A DNA stretch of 64,000 nt from Edolisoma coerulescens. Lineage: Eukaryota; Chordata; Aves; Passeriformes; Campephagidae. The position numbers and the translations under genes are program-made. The stretch is from the NCBI GenBank assembly GCA_013397115.1, contig VWZW01002569.1:964931-1028930 (forward strand), written 5' to 3'. The notes beneath the pieces are model-generated. The model worked only from the letters and a program-made list of their open reading frames with translations. It ran no database searches and had not been told where the DNA came from. Shown here piece after piece: positions 12,415-25,553 of the stretch. The number at the start of each line of letters is the position of its first letter. Position 1 is the stretch's first letter.

Positions 12415-15400
12415 TGCAGCATCACTCTGGAGGCTCTGTGTCACTCTTCCCAGAGCTCTCAGTAATGGGAATGAGTGCAAGGAGATCAGGTTTGCATGCA
12501 GCAGTTCAGGAGTTTCTGAATGGCACAGTTACTGACTCGAGTTCCAAACGGTGCAAAGTGAATACACACACAGCCAGATTGCACCACACTTGAGTTTAGA
12601 AGCCCGGCTCACAGAAATTGGCTCTGCACTGAGTTAGCGCACTGTCTTTGCACGGATTAATGGAGTGATTAATCAGGAACCGGATAAACGACCCACAGAT
12701 AATTCACAGTTGATTATAATTTCTTTTATCTGTCTCAGCTCCTGTACTGAAATTTCAAGTAATTCACAAGCCAAGAGTGTTTCTGCTAAATTTCTAGTGG
12801 GTATTTGAAATCAAGATACCTTAACACAGCTTGGTACAAATGTTAACTTTTGCTCAAGGGAGTATGGAAATGATGGGGTTATTGTAGGTCAGTATAAAAT
12901 TAAAGGATGTCAGAGTAACAGCCCAGCTTCAGCCAAAGCTGACACCAAAATTTTTAAGATCCTGTTCATTGAAGGGAAATCTTGCCCTTTTGGGGATTGC
13001 AGTTTGCAGAGCTATAGACTTGTTCGGTTTTAAAAATGAGCCTCCAAGATGGAAAAAGACGAAAAAGCTTCTCCGCTTTGCAATTGAAACACATTGTCTG
13101 AGGAAAAATGTTTCTATTGTGCAAAACCAATGGCACAAAAGGATGGACATGGCTTACAGAAAACCTGTGCTCTCAGGTGCCCTTGCAGCTCTTTATTATT
13201 TCGTCCCCTGATGTTAACTCAACCGAAGATCCTATGGGTCCTACCTTTGCCATGTTTGAGCAGAACTGATAGCCAACAAATTATTTCGAGAAATAACAAA
13301 ATCTTAATTAGAAGATTCTGTGAGAAGAAAAATTACTTTTCTAAATTAACTGCTGGTTTTATGTACTTGAAAATAACTGTACAGACTCCAAGAAGATGGC
13401 TCAGTTAAAGACCATGCTGTGCTAAACTAATATCACAAGGGGAACAACCTTTAGACATATTGTATTAATGTAGTAAATGAGGGCAAAAAGGCCTTTAGAG
13501 ACTGAAAAATAACCTCTAAAAATTCACAGAAGAACTCAGGTTTGCAGCTGTGCCTATGAGCTGCTCGACAAATATGTTTACTGCTTTATCACTCTTGTAG
13601 GCATTTGAAATGCCATGGTAACTATAATTTTATGGATAAACTTGCCCTGAATATCTGCTGCTAGCTTCACCCAGAATCAACTGCAGCCCAGAAGCTGGTA
13701 GACATCTCACTGATTCTCATTACCCATTAATTATACTGCTCCTCATCTTACCTCTAGAATCCAATCTGAAAGATGACGTCAAAATTCACCTGCCCAAAGG
13801 AAAATTTAAAGTAGCTGTGCAGGGGGAGCTGCAGCTCACGACAGCATCTCTCACCCAACGTGGGAAACCCATGTTCATACTCATGAAAAACTACCTCTGA
13901 CAATAGAAGCAGGTATCTCACCCCCTGTTTTTCACATGTTGTCCCCCTGACAGGAATTCATGGCCTTGTGGAGGTTCTCTCCCAAGGGCATGAGGACAGA
14001 AAGATGTAAATCTGTCTGAAGTTGGTATATTCTGGATGTAAAGGGAAAATGAGGATGAGTGAGAAGTCCACCCTGAAACACCACAGAAAGGTATATTTTC
14101 TACATGGGATCTGTGCAGTTTCCTTTGTAAATCAGCTCATCTTACTGGCTGTATGCACCGTGTCTACATACATATTGGGTTGAGGGTATTGCTGTAGGAA
14201 CAACTAGTCTCAAGCCCCAGTGGTTTTGGGATTAGACCCAACTGATTTTAGGGCAAGGTTGGGGCACAGCTCCACATGTACAGAAACAGCTGCTGTCCTG
14301 GGCCCCTAGTGGACTCTGCAATAGAGACTCTGGAAATTCAGCTCACCCCAGCCTTAGGTAGCCACTAAAGGAGGATTAGCAGAATTACTAGTTTGTTTTT
14401 ACCTACTTAAATTCCATTTACATCATGTTTTAAAGTACTTCATGTGTGTCTTCATATAAAAGGCTGTGGAATTAAAAGACTGTGGGATTTGTGGATGAAG
14501 ACCACTCTGTAAGAGTTAAGTGATTTGAGTTATTTTTGTTAATATGTCTATAACTTGCCCATAAATGTCCCACAAGAAGTTAGTGCTGTAGTCTTGTGGC
14601 AGAGAAACAGGAAGCTTTGAAGAAAAAGAAGTAATAAATACTCAATTTTCTAATCTACAAGCTTTTAACTCATTTACAGTGGTCGATTTCTTGCCCATTC
14701 TACTCATGTTCTTATTAACTAAGCTGCAGTCCTTCTTGGAAGTAAATATTTTATTTTAATAGCACATACTACCATCTGCTGTAAGCAACTGAAATTGCCT
14801 TTGCAATTTCAGAGCTTTTAAAGCTGCATAAGGCAGCCAGCCTTAGAGTTAAGACACAGCTAGATTGTTGGCATCTCTTTCTGATGCTAATTTAATTAGC
14901 TATTCATCCGAATATTTTCTAACCCTGAAGGTTTCTTAGTTATATATGATTTGTAATATCTAGGGTTCAGCAGTCTCTAAGATGCATGGAAATTTAGGAA
15001 ATCAGTTCTGCTGAAGATACGAAACTGGTAATAAATTATTTAAGTAATAATTATGAAGATTAAGTATTTCCAAATACAGTTAAGAAATTAGCAATTGATT
15101 CAAGGTGAGCAGAATTTTTTAAATAAATCAAGCCATGGGATCAATGGATCAGGGATCAAATATTCAGAATATTAATTATGAAAATATTTACTTTTTGTAG
15201 CCAGTTACCCATTTGACTCAAAGAAAGCGTAAGAAATGTTCAGGAAATCAAGATGTCTCTTTATTACTTGTTAGAATATTTTAGGGGCAGGGGACACATT
15301 CTATATGGCTATTTTAATATGTATTTCTCTGTTTTGTTGTTTTTTTTTCCTAGTATATTTGTCCAGCTCCAAAGAAAAATCTAATTATGAGTAAACAACT

Positions 15401-17468
15401 CTTTCACCAAATCCTCAGCAGGTATAAATCCATGTAAGTACTATCAAGGCATTGGCTTAGGCTGTTTGTTACAATCTGGAAAATGGTTTGTTATGTCCAC
15501 CCAGGATTTTGGAGGAGGAACAAAAAATGATTAAGTCTAGGGTAAGAAGAGAAAAAAGGCAGAAAGAGATTTATGTTGTATCAATAATTTGCATGAGTAT
15601 ATGTAGCGCTTATGCTACATTAGGAAGTACAAGTGCAGACGGGGCTAATGAGATAAGCCAAACACATTGTCCTGCAGCAAATCCAGTTTTTCTTCTAGCT
15701 TCTACAGCTTGCTTTTTGTCAAAAAAAAAATCCTAGTCATCTTGTTCCTGCTGCCAATCATTCCAACACGTGGCTGTCTTGCAGCCTGTAGAATTTTCTC
15801 TCTTCTCAGTCCGCATAGGGAGCCCAAATCCACACCAGCTGTGGGCTGCCAGGTGGTGATGCAGAGCAGAGTCAGCCCCATGCTGAGATGACCTTGGCTG
15901 GACACTTGTGCTGCACTGTTGTCTGGAGCTGAAGGACACTATTCTGGTGTTTCCATGGTGTAGGACAGTTTTGCCTGGAATGCAGCAGGAGCCACCAGAG
16001 GCATAAGGACAGCAGGAGACAATGGAGGCTCCCTCTAGATTTCCTTCTCCTCCTGCCCATGGCAGCAGCCACTTTCCAACAGTGAAACCCAGCAAGGAAA
16101 ACTCCTTCCTAACAGCTGGCGTGTCTGGTGACATAGGCACATCGGCAGACTGGTGGGAACAGAGGAGCCTGTGCAATGCACACCCAGCTACTGGACTTGC
16201 AGCACATTTCGCCCTGAGGGTGACATAGGTCAGGCAGTGGAGAAATGGTTCTCCTGCTCCAAGTGCAGCATGAGCACACACACAAGGGAAGTTTGGGGTT
16301 AAGAGTAGTGCTAGAGCTGGGTACTTTTCTACCTCCTCATCTCATGACCTAGGCAGCCCCACACTGCAGAAACACCAGTTCCCTCACCAGCCCATGCAGG
16401 TATTCTCTGAGGTTTTAAACTGGTTGGAGCATAACTAAGGCACAACCAGTATCTGGCCAAAAAACATGGAAAGGATTTCCCACCCCAGTGCAACCTACTG
16501 CTCAGGCCATTGTGTGCTTTTTCACTACCTACCCATGCCAACAACAGGAACAATTTGTTTAGTTCTAAGTGCTATTATTAATAACAACAATGAAAGTAAT
16601 TAATTATTCCTTTTCCTTGTTATTTATTTTGGTTTTATGATCACTGGTCTTGTCACTTTACCTTTTCTTTTCCTTACCAATGCCATTTGCTCCCACTGTT
16701 TTACCCATTAACCCCACCAAAATTACTCCTCTTGCTCTTTTCTCCCTTTGTTCAGGTTGGGCAGCCCCTGGACACATTTTCTTGGCAATTTCAGTCATCA
16801 TTTCAGGCATAGCCTCTACAAAACTGAATGCTTTCATTTTTCCCCTAACATCACTGTTCTGTTTTTCTTTTTTTTCCCCCATTATATTAATAGACTTAAA
16901 ATCTTTCAGTCATAACCATTGTCTTGCTAGACTTGATTGATTTCCTCATGGTTTAGTAACTCTCAAAGCTCCCTTTTTCTAACTGTTACAATGTCAAAAC
17001 ATTTTGCCATATGTTCATGCATCTCTTTCAAAAGTCCCATTGCCTTCCTCCGTAGAGCAGAGCCTTTTTGTATGAATACCACCTCCAGCAGCAGTGCTAG
17101 CATATGTCATCCCTGGAACGGCATTGGAACACACATCACTTGGGACTTGTCTATCCTGAACATTGTGGAAAACTGAATATGCTGCCTGGGATCCATTGCA
17201 CCAGGAAATGTAAAGGTCTCTTCTTCCATCTGTCGGGGAATGGGGAGAGGCAAGGCTATTTTACTTGCATATTTCCTTCACTGTCACACTGTGAGTCATC
17301 CTTCAACCAGAATTAGCTTAATAAATTGGATTAAGGAAAGATTCAAGAAAGACTACAAGCAAAGGGCCTGCTGGGGGAGTCCAGGTGATTTGTGCTTCTT
17401 GTCACCCTCTGAGATAGTTCTGACAATAAGACTTTTTTGTGAGAGAAGAAATTGTTGCTGAAAATTTA

Positions 17469-17496
17469 GTGGCTGCCAAATTGTGGCTGCCAAATT
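17469..17496 (+). repeat. Perfect 14-bp tandem duplication
   Basis: The unit GTGGCTGCCAAATT occupies 17469-17482 and is repeated without change at 17483-17496. It lies in non-coding DNA and is probably a recent slippage or duplication event. Confidence 0.85.
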
Positions 17497-17670
17497 TAGC
17501 TACAGAAACTTCCCTTGTAGGATAAGATGTAATGGAGTTACTGGCCATGCCTCCCTTTCCTAGCCATTAGTGACAACAATTCTTAACTCAACTTTCTGAT
17601 CTCCTTTTGACGCAGCCTTTCCCCATTTCATTACTGATCTGTCCCTTCCCAATATGTTGGTTAAACTGGT

Positions 17671-17927
17671 TCCCCCTGCAGAGGGATCTGGACAGGCTGG
17701 ATAGGCTGGCTGAGACCAACAACATGAAGTTCAAGAAGACCAGGTGATTAGATATCGGAATGGGCTGCCCAGGGAGGTGGAGGAGTCATCCTCTCTGGAG
17801 GTGTTTATGGAAAGACTGGACCTGGCACTTAGTGTCATGCTCTAGTTGACATGGTGGTGTTGGTCATAGGTTGGACTCAATGATCTCAGAGGTCTTTTCC
17901 AACTTAATTGATTCTGGGTGATTCTGT
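17671..17927 (+). mobile_element. CR1 LINE 3' fragment, plus orientation, internally deleted
   Basis: Shows the CR1 3'-end signatures: an early segment about a rolling 'dollar-like' GGATCTGGACAGGCTGGA motif near 17685, the GGGCTGCCCAGGGAGGTGG motif near 17763, a GACTCAATGATCT motif near 17875, and terminal ATTCTG-type short repeats. The jump near 17742 from the ...AAGAAGACCAGG segment to the later segment suggests an internal deletion. 5' truncation is normal for CR1. Confidence 0.85.
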
Positions 17928-17929
17928 CC

Positions 17930-20690
17930 CTAAATTAATTTCCTTTTTTCCACTCTCTCCTCCATCTTTAAAACACATGTTTTTCAATGATTTTTCTTAT
18001 CTTAAACATGAAGCCTAAAACTACTTGTTCACTTAACAACTGTGCCATATTTTGACTAACTTAATCTGGGAATAAACCACATGTTTATTTATTCAAGGAA
18101 ACAACTAGTGCTACAAACTGCACTGTACTAGGAACAGATGCAACAACTAATTTTTCAGGGGTTTTGAGCATGAAAAATAGGGATTGACATATTTTGGTGT
18201 AAGATTCTTTTCAGTTAAATGAATAAATAATTAATTAATTAAGGAGTTACTGTAAGACAATGTCCCAGAAATCCCAACGTGTCCTTTGGGAGATGGAAAT
18301 TAAGAAAACCTCACTTCTTTCTTCTTTAGCAATTGTCTCTGTCTCACCCTAAAAAATCCCTGCCTCTCTGGAGAGATGCCATACCTCTTTAACTGTATAG
18401 GCCATTTCTTGTCATCTTGTTGTCACTTAATGACTATGATGTTTGTGGAGACATATCTTGTCTTGAAGTATTTTCCTTCTCTTTCTCCTCTTTTAACATG
18501 TGTCTTATAATTTTTGAGGCATGTTTATGTAGGTGCCTCATAAATTCAGTATTTTCATATTTATGCGTGCATGTCTGAAAACACCTCAGTGGCAGTATAT
18601 ATACTTCTAAAGTACCCCTTCTTTCATTTTCAGACAAATACATATACAAGATTAGCCAAGAGAATCTCTCTTAACGACTTTCTTTCCATCCAAATATTTT
18701 TATCTTACCTTGTATTTTGCTTTGGTTTAGTCAAAACAGAGTGGCAAATAGTCTGCATTTCAGTTTTATTGCTGCTGTCTCTGTTCTACTGAAGCCTGCA
18801 GGTTGTCTCCTAAAATACTGTCTGACAAGGAAATTGTTTCCACACTGTTTTGTGCTTTCACCTACAGAATCTCTCAACCAAATCCACCAAAAATTGACTC
18901 TGCTGTAAACTAAAAAAAATAGTTTGATCACAGCTAGCATAAAATAGTACCATTCAATCAAAGTCAAACTCTACCAGCTTGACTTTTGTAAGTTAAAGGG
19001 TTGGCTCAAAATGTCACTTGTGTATAAAGATGCCCAGAATAATCTGTGCATATCAGACGTGAAAACTAAAATTTAAATTTTAATCCAGTCCTACACATGC
19101 TTAAATACATGCCTTTTGAAAATGAATTCAAAAATACGTGAGTCATTAGAACCACTTCTACGCTTAAAATTAACCACATTTTTAAGCAGTTGGCAGGATG
19201 AGAGCAACAAAAATGCTACAAGCCAAAGCACTGAATTCCTTTGCCTTTTTTGATGGCCTTTGATCTTTCGTCTGCTATGACGATGACACGTGAACAAAAT
19301 TGTTTGCTCTTGATGCACTAAGTGACACAGGGCTTTTTTGCCTGTGTTGATTTGACTTAGCACAAAGAGCAAATGTATGTTCAGCAATAAAAGAGCAATA
19401 AACCTTCAGGTTTTTTAAAAAGCGGAAAACAGAAAAGGTCAATTATTACTGCAGATGCACTGCTTCTTCACTGATTATATCATCAGAATAAAAGTGATGC
19501 TCTTGTCAAAAGTTAGCACTTTGATACAAAGCAACATCCTTCTAATTCCAAAGACATATTTTTACAGATGTACAAAACCATAAAGAACATTATTATCCAG
19601 ATATGTTTCTCTTACCTTTTGATTTTCCTTTTCTTAAAATGTCATTCCTATAAACACAGTCATTTGGCTTTCTGCATGACAATAAGGCAAAGTTGAATTT
19701 TAACTCTTGGTTTATATTTCAAATATTCTGCAACTCTTTCTACACATTAGTAATAGTCAAATGGAGCTTCTCACTGAATATCTCTGGAAAGCTCTGAGTA
19801 TCTGTAATCCCTCTCTTAATATTCATACAGGCATAAGGAAGCAAAATTATACACAGGTGGATATAGAAAAAGGATTGTTTTTTCTATTTTGACTATGAAG
19901 GAGGCATAACAGTAAGCAAGGATGTGGGTGTGCCTGAGAGTTCACCTACCTCCAGGGCTTAGACACAGGACTCTAGGCTACCCAGAGGCATTTCCATCTA
20001 GTTAAAATGTACAGCTGAAATGTCTTCCGGAGGACACCAGTTTAATAAATGTGTACCTATATATACATATATACAAAGCCAATATGTATATACAAGTTAT
20101 ATGTGTGTGTGTGTGTATATAAATATATATATACAGTGACAATCCATTAGCTTTGTGTTGTTTCAGCGTGCAGAAGCTCTAAACTTGAATCTACATGCGA
20201 AGTACTGTATTTGCATTCTGCATTAAGCTGTTACTGGATGAAATATATAACCAACTCTTGAAGCAGAGCTGGCAGTGCAGTGCTCCTACACAGATTTCAC
20301 AGATAAGGTAAAGAATGCCCGTAGTATACCAAGGCCTCCAGCCTGCTCACCTCGGTTTCCTCTGGAAAGCTGGCACAAGTAAGCCTGTAGCCTCTCAGCC
20401 ACAGGATATTTAACAGAGGTCACCCACATCCTGCACGTTAACATCTGTTATAACAACAACCAGCATCACTTTAAAGAAACAGTGAATTTCATTGCATATC
20501 AGGCTGAACCACAGCAGCAGGTTTGCTGTGAAGTGATAACTGAGTCGAGTCCTTGTGGAGCGGTGGACGGAATATTATCAGCCTTCATCACCAACAATGC
20601 TCAGTGCTAGGAAAACTGACATCCTGGTCTTCATGTTCAGTAGCAGGAGACAAAATATTTTTTTTTTAAGATAAGTTACCAAGGAACTTA
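17930..20690. other. Intergenic DNA, no gene supported
   Basis: AT-rich, with only short chance frames. It includes a motif-dense patch near 19190-19390 (TCF/LEF-like CCTTTGATC near 19256 and an ACACGTG E-box near 19287) and a (TA)/(TG) microsatellite at about 20056-20133. Confidence 0.65.
20056..20133. repeat. (TA)n/(TG)n compound microsatellite
   Basis: Alternating TATA and GTGT units, interrupted, over about 78 bases. Confidence 0.85.
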
Positions 20691-20823
20691 AAATCATAGA
20701 ACCACAGAACAGTTTTGGTTGGAAGTTATCTAGTCCAATCCCCCTGCAATGAACAGATATGTCTTCAAATAGATCAGGTTGCCCAGAGCCCAGTCCAACC
20801 CGACCTTGAATGTTACCAGGGAT
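20691..20823 (-). mobile_element. CR1 LINE 3' end, minus orientation
   Basis: Begins with the reverse complement of the CR1 3' terminus (AATCATAGAACCACAGAAC, then a TTTTGGTTGGAAG segment). It continues with the CCAATCCCCCTGCAATGAACAG-type and AGGTTGCCCAGAGCCC-type CR1 segments, diverged. It is short, as most CR1 copies are. Confidence 0.85.
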
Positions 20824-20829
20824 AATTTA

Positions 20830-23800
20830 CAAAGCTCTAAAAGCTTCTGGTAGTACTTAGAGACGTCTTGCAGATGCTAATTGGAAGTCTAAACTCTGCC
20901 TATGGCGTGTTTATAACAGCTAATTCCTATTTTTGCAACTTTAACAAAACGAAGCTAACAAAGGGCTTTTATGGCAAAGAACTTAGAAAACAAGAATGAT
21001 ACAAGGTGAAAATTCTCACATCATTGGAGCTACTACAAATTAGGAGGTAAACGCCAGCCTATGCAAGCTGATTGGTAACTTTCAAACATGCATTTTCTCA
21101 TTAAATGTTTCACTCCAGAGGTGCCGTAGTTCATACTCTGGTCTTGTTCACTTCTGCACTTGGGAATGCTGACTGATGATTCAAGAACTGTGGATTGAAT
21201 ACTTCATGTATTTAACCTTTACAGATACTAGGTAATTTCAAAAACATAGAGTAATATCTTTGCTTTATTTCTGTGCTCAGGAAGTTAAAGTTATGCTGCT
21301 TCAGCAGATTTTTTTCAGTTATGTGTCAGCTGAATTTTCATGTACAAATGTGTTCCCTAACTTGAGTGATCATAAGACTTTAAATGTCAACTCAGTATTC
21401 ATGAGGAATCTTTTGTCTGCATTAGGAGCCAGCTGCTGTCAGTGATACTGGGTTACAGAGTGCAGGAACAGCCAGACAAAAAAAAAAAAAAATCCAATGT
21501 CATTGCTTGATTTGATTGTTATTCACTTTTAAGTACTTTCATTCAACTCTGATTGCTGTAGAATTTGTCTGCTTTATGAGTGTCTTTAAAAGGCGACATT
21601 GATGTTTTATGCTGTCTTAAGTGCTAACAATCATGACTGCTAATGAACACGGACTCATTAATGTCTAAATCATTCACACAGCATAAGGGTGTTTCTTTCC
21701 CTCTTGAGTTTGCTTTTCCTGGGACAATTAATTTTTATATTAGCTGCTACATCTGTTTCCAATACCATCCATGAATTTTAGTTTATCCTTTGGATCACAA
21801 CACTAAGTTTTTCACTGTAAAGGTAGAATTTTTTATTCAGGACAAGAATTTTTAGAAGTCCCCTCTATCCATAGAAATATACATTTTTATTTTTATTTTT
21901 AGTTTAATTCTTATCTATGACTTACAGCTCTTTTAATTATTCCCTAAATGAAAGCTGATATTATTTTAGTGTAAATAACATTACACTGTGAAATATTAAG
22001 GAAACAGAAACACCTCTGAGCACAGGACTGTTAAAACTGACAATATTACACAATGAGATTATCAAATCATGTGGGAACAAGTTAAAATAAAAATTGTATC
22101 ATCATACCTGTTTTCATATTTGGATCTTATATTTTGGATCCTGAAGAACAAAGCTTTATCTAAAAAATGCTTTTTGGTGACGTATTGTTGTGACCATTTC
22201 AGGAAAAGCACAGCACTGCCAAAGGCTTGGACTGAACCATAGCCCAAAATTTCAAAGGAAGAAACTGCAGTGTCCTGAGAAAAATGAATACTCTGAAACT
22301 GCATTACAAACAAAAATATAAAATTAATAGTTTTCCTGTAGGGTTGGACAGTGCAGCAACCCTTCATCTCACACACTATCCAGTAACTCTGGTGAAGCAC
22401 TGGAATACCACCTAAACCAAACCACAATCGAATCACATGATTTTGATGGGGATGTCTATTGGTGATCAAATCACTCCCTATGCTGTAAGCTTGGAAATTA
22501 TGTAGTTTTTGGAACTAAAAGGAAAAATCTGTGGAATTGTCTGTCAGTCAGTGTTTCGTCTGTCAGTCTCTTTTGCTCATCTTTGGCTCTTTCTGTCCAG
22601 GTAGAAATTGCCTTCTCGTATGAGTACTCTCCTTTTATTTCCATTCGATTTAGATTCACTGAATATGCATAAAAAGGATGTGATAGCATTGCATTTTTAG
22701 CATCTTTCTCACTAAATAAAAATGACAAACAGCACCATATTACAGCAGACAGTAACATAGCTGGAGCGTGCTGGGTTCTGAGAGTCTGAATAAACAACGC
22801 AAATAAAAATCATGGCATTTGCAAGAGTGGTGCACATCAGGATATACATCACACATGGCAGCAATGCTGAACATGAAGAGTTCTCTAAGCGACAGAACCA
22901 GATGACAGTGGTTTTAAAGAGTTTTGCAGATTAGTGATTAGATACTGATGCCTAACAAAGTATGAGATTTTCATGTGACTGGGCATTCATTGTTCCCTCT
23001 TCACGTGAGCACTAAGCAGCAAACTGGAGCAGGAGAGGCAGTGTCACAACCAAAGAAGCTTGTGCTCTTCTTTCTGTGCCTTGGGAGGATTGACTTCAGG
23101 AGAAGATGAGAAAACTGGGGAGAGCTCTTTTGACACCCAAAATATTTTCTTTCCAGGATAGGTACACAGACTCTTTCCCTCATACAGGCCATTACTGCCT
23201 TCTCTTCTCAGGCCTCTCCCATACTGGAGCTTGGGCAGAGGAGTGGGAAGAGAAAGGGATACCATTATTTCTTTGTAAAATTCGGATAGAACTGGCCCAT
23301 TGGTTCAGAAGTTACTATGTATGAATAGACACAGGCATTCACACTTTGATTGCTCAATGTTCATTCTTTTCAGGCACCTTGATTGAAAATGTGAAGGGAG
23401 GGAGAGGGAATAAGTAAATAATCTGCTTTCTGTATAAAGAGGTCTGACTCCTAAAAAGCTGCTGTTCCCTTCATTTTGCCTGTGATTTCTCACTTTATGA
23501 TTAACATAAAACTCTCATAGGGAGGGAAGAAAAGCAAAAAGCAAGTCTCTGGAAAGATGATTTTACTACACACAGCACTTAATGCATGCAGCTTCTCCCT
23601 GAATTCAAAATAAGTGGTTGTCTTGCAAATTCCATTAAATATAGATATATATGTTTTATGAATGTATCTCCTTCTTAAAACTTTTCCTCCCTCACAGGAT
23701 TTCAGCTGACTGTGTTTCAAGAATCCAAGGCCTACCTCTGGTAGAGAAACCTGGCTCAGACTTCTGAGGAAATTGCTAAGTTGGAAGAAAGAGCTGTGAC

Positions 23801-25550
23801 AACATCTGCAGAGTGGAACCATGTGAGATAAGAAAGGTAAAATTGACAGTGGAGGTAGGATTACTGAAACTGGGTCTGTGAGTGGTTCAAAGATTCTGAA
23901 GGAAAAAACACCAAGGTGGAAAAGAAAAAACTCTGAAGGAAGAAGAAGGAGGTGAAAGAGAACTCGGGAAGAGATGAAATCCAGAGAGCAGCAAGGGCCA
24001 ACCTTGGCACCTTTACCCGACTCGGGATCTTCCTGACCTGACCTCATTACTGATCCCTGGCTATCAAGGAGTCTCTGAGTGTCACATGGGAAGGGGTGAA
24101 GGCTGAGCACTCTTAACGTTTAGCCTAGCTCTTTATTAGGTAGCTAACACCCCTATGTGCCAAGCAATGAATAATTGCTATATACATTATAGCTGTATGC
24201 ATTACATTGTCATAGTCTCTTTGCAAATAGCTAAAGGTGCCCAAAGTGTTACAAACTTTTACAGCAACTGGGTACATCAAACAGGTAATGACTCAGCCAT
24301 GCTGAGTTTCTGTGGATGCCACCAAAACACAAACAGACCAAATGCAATTGGTGGCAGAGCTTGGATAGGGAGAGAATTTTGAGGTATAACTTCTAAGAGG
24401 AAAGGAGTTAAATGATCTGCACTCTCCACTGCATGGTCCAGTCTTTGAAATCTGGCTGTTGAAGGGAAAGGTCTAATTGTAACTGCTCAACATGGTAATT
24501 TGTGGCCAATTAATGATCTGGAATGCAGGGCTAGAAGGCCTAACTGCAAGAAAGGGTTAACCTGTCTGGAAGCAGGAATGACAGAGACAGATGGACTTCT
24601 TGCAAGGGAATAAAGGTTCTCTGGATGATGAGATGAGAAATCTCAGCATTGCCTTATAAATCATCCTGGAATGGGAGCATGCAGGGGTGTAAGCTTAGGG
24701 ATGACCTTTGGGAAGCAGAGCTGGGCTGGGGAATGGACCCACAGCTGAGCTGAGGTGCTACCTGCAACCATAATCAGGATTAGTGCTGATGCAATAGTTC
24801 ATAAGGAATCTGCTTATGACGAGTCTATCGAGACTCCGTGTAGAACTGCATATGGTGGTAGAACTCTGGCCAATGCATTATTCATTAACCGTTTCTCTTT
24901 TATATTTAAGCACACATGTGTTTAATTCAACTCTTGCAGTACCATAAGAATTCCTCAGCACTGTATATATCCCATTTTCAGACTGCACCCCTGTACCTTT
25001 TAACATTTCCTAATCAATCAGGAGCAATATGGTAGCTGACAGGTAAGCTATTTCCCCAAACCTGAAACTGTGACCTGACACTTTGGAAACTTATAGGTGT
25101 TTTCAACCAGCAGAAGAACTGGTATGTGAAGTCCTTCTCTTTTAATTGGGAACTTTATTGGAAATAGATTATTCGCATCAGCCCCAGACTTGGCACTACA
25201 TGCTGTGGGCCAATGGCTGGTGCATTTATATGGATTGCTGTACCAGCTCCTATCACAATTTCTCTATGATGTCAAACAAACAAACAGCTTTGAGAGCAGG
25301 GACTGAAACTTTCCATGGCAAATACTTTATTCATGAATCCAGGTTACAAAGCCATTCTAAAATCTTGATGTTTACCAGTCCTTTTCAAAGAATAGTTTAT
25401 GTTCACCCAACTTTAAGAAGAATTCAAGCTCTGCCAGTCTTGCCTTAGACATTTAAATTTGGAGGAGAAAAGAAAGAAGCAAATTTATTTCAGTTAATGA
25501 GATTTTTCTTTGCCCTTAACAGTGTGTTAAGATCCAATTATTAAAATTAT
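20830..25550. other. Intergenic DNA, no gene supported
   Basis: No recognisable protein. The longest frame (minus, 23490-24110, 206 codons) starts at GTG and has no recognisable domain. Frames at 22062-22469 and 22498-22797 also look like chance. A segment around 24540-24840 has an AATAAA (near 24610) in a G-rich context and might be an unrecognised LTR relic, but I cannot support this. Confidence 0.6.
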
Positions 25551-25553
25551 TAG

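Larger units (their letters stand above)
10080..17670. other. Intergenic DNA, no gene supported
   Basis: No exon-like open frame with recognisable product. The region contains a G/T-rich low-complexity run (10258-10297), one ambiguous base at 12414, a homeodomain-motif-rich patch (about 12650-12720) and a GC-richer block of unknown origin (about 15830-16420). Longer frames at 11231-11629 (TTG start) and 15733-16281 (minus, GTG start) look like chance openings. Confidence 0.65.

Noticed and set aside
15733..16281. 182-codon minus-strand frame
   Set aside because: GTG start, no recognisable domain. Noted only as part of a GC-richer block.
23490..24110. 206-codon minus-strand frame
   Set aside because: Starts at GTG, composition typical of chance translation, no motif or splice context recognised.
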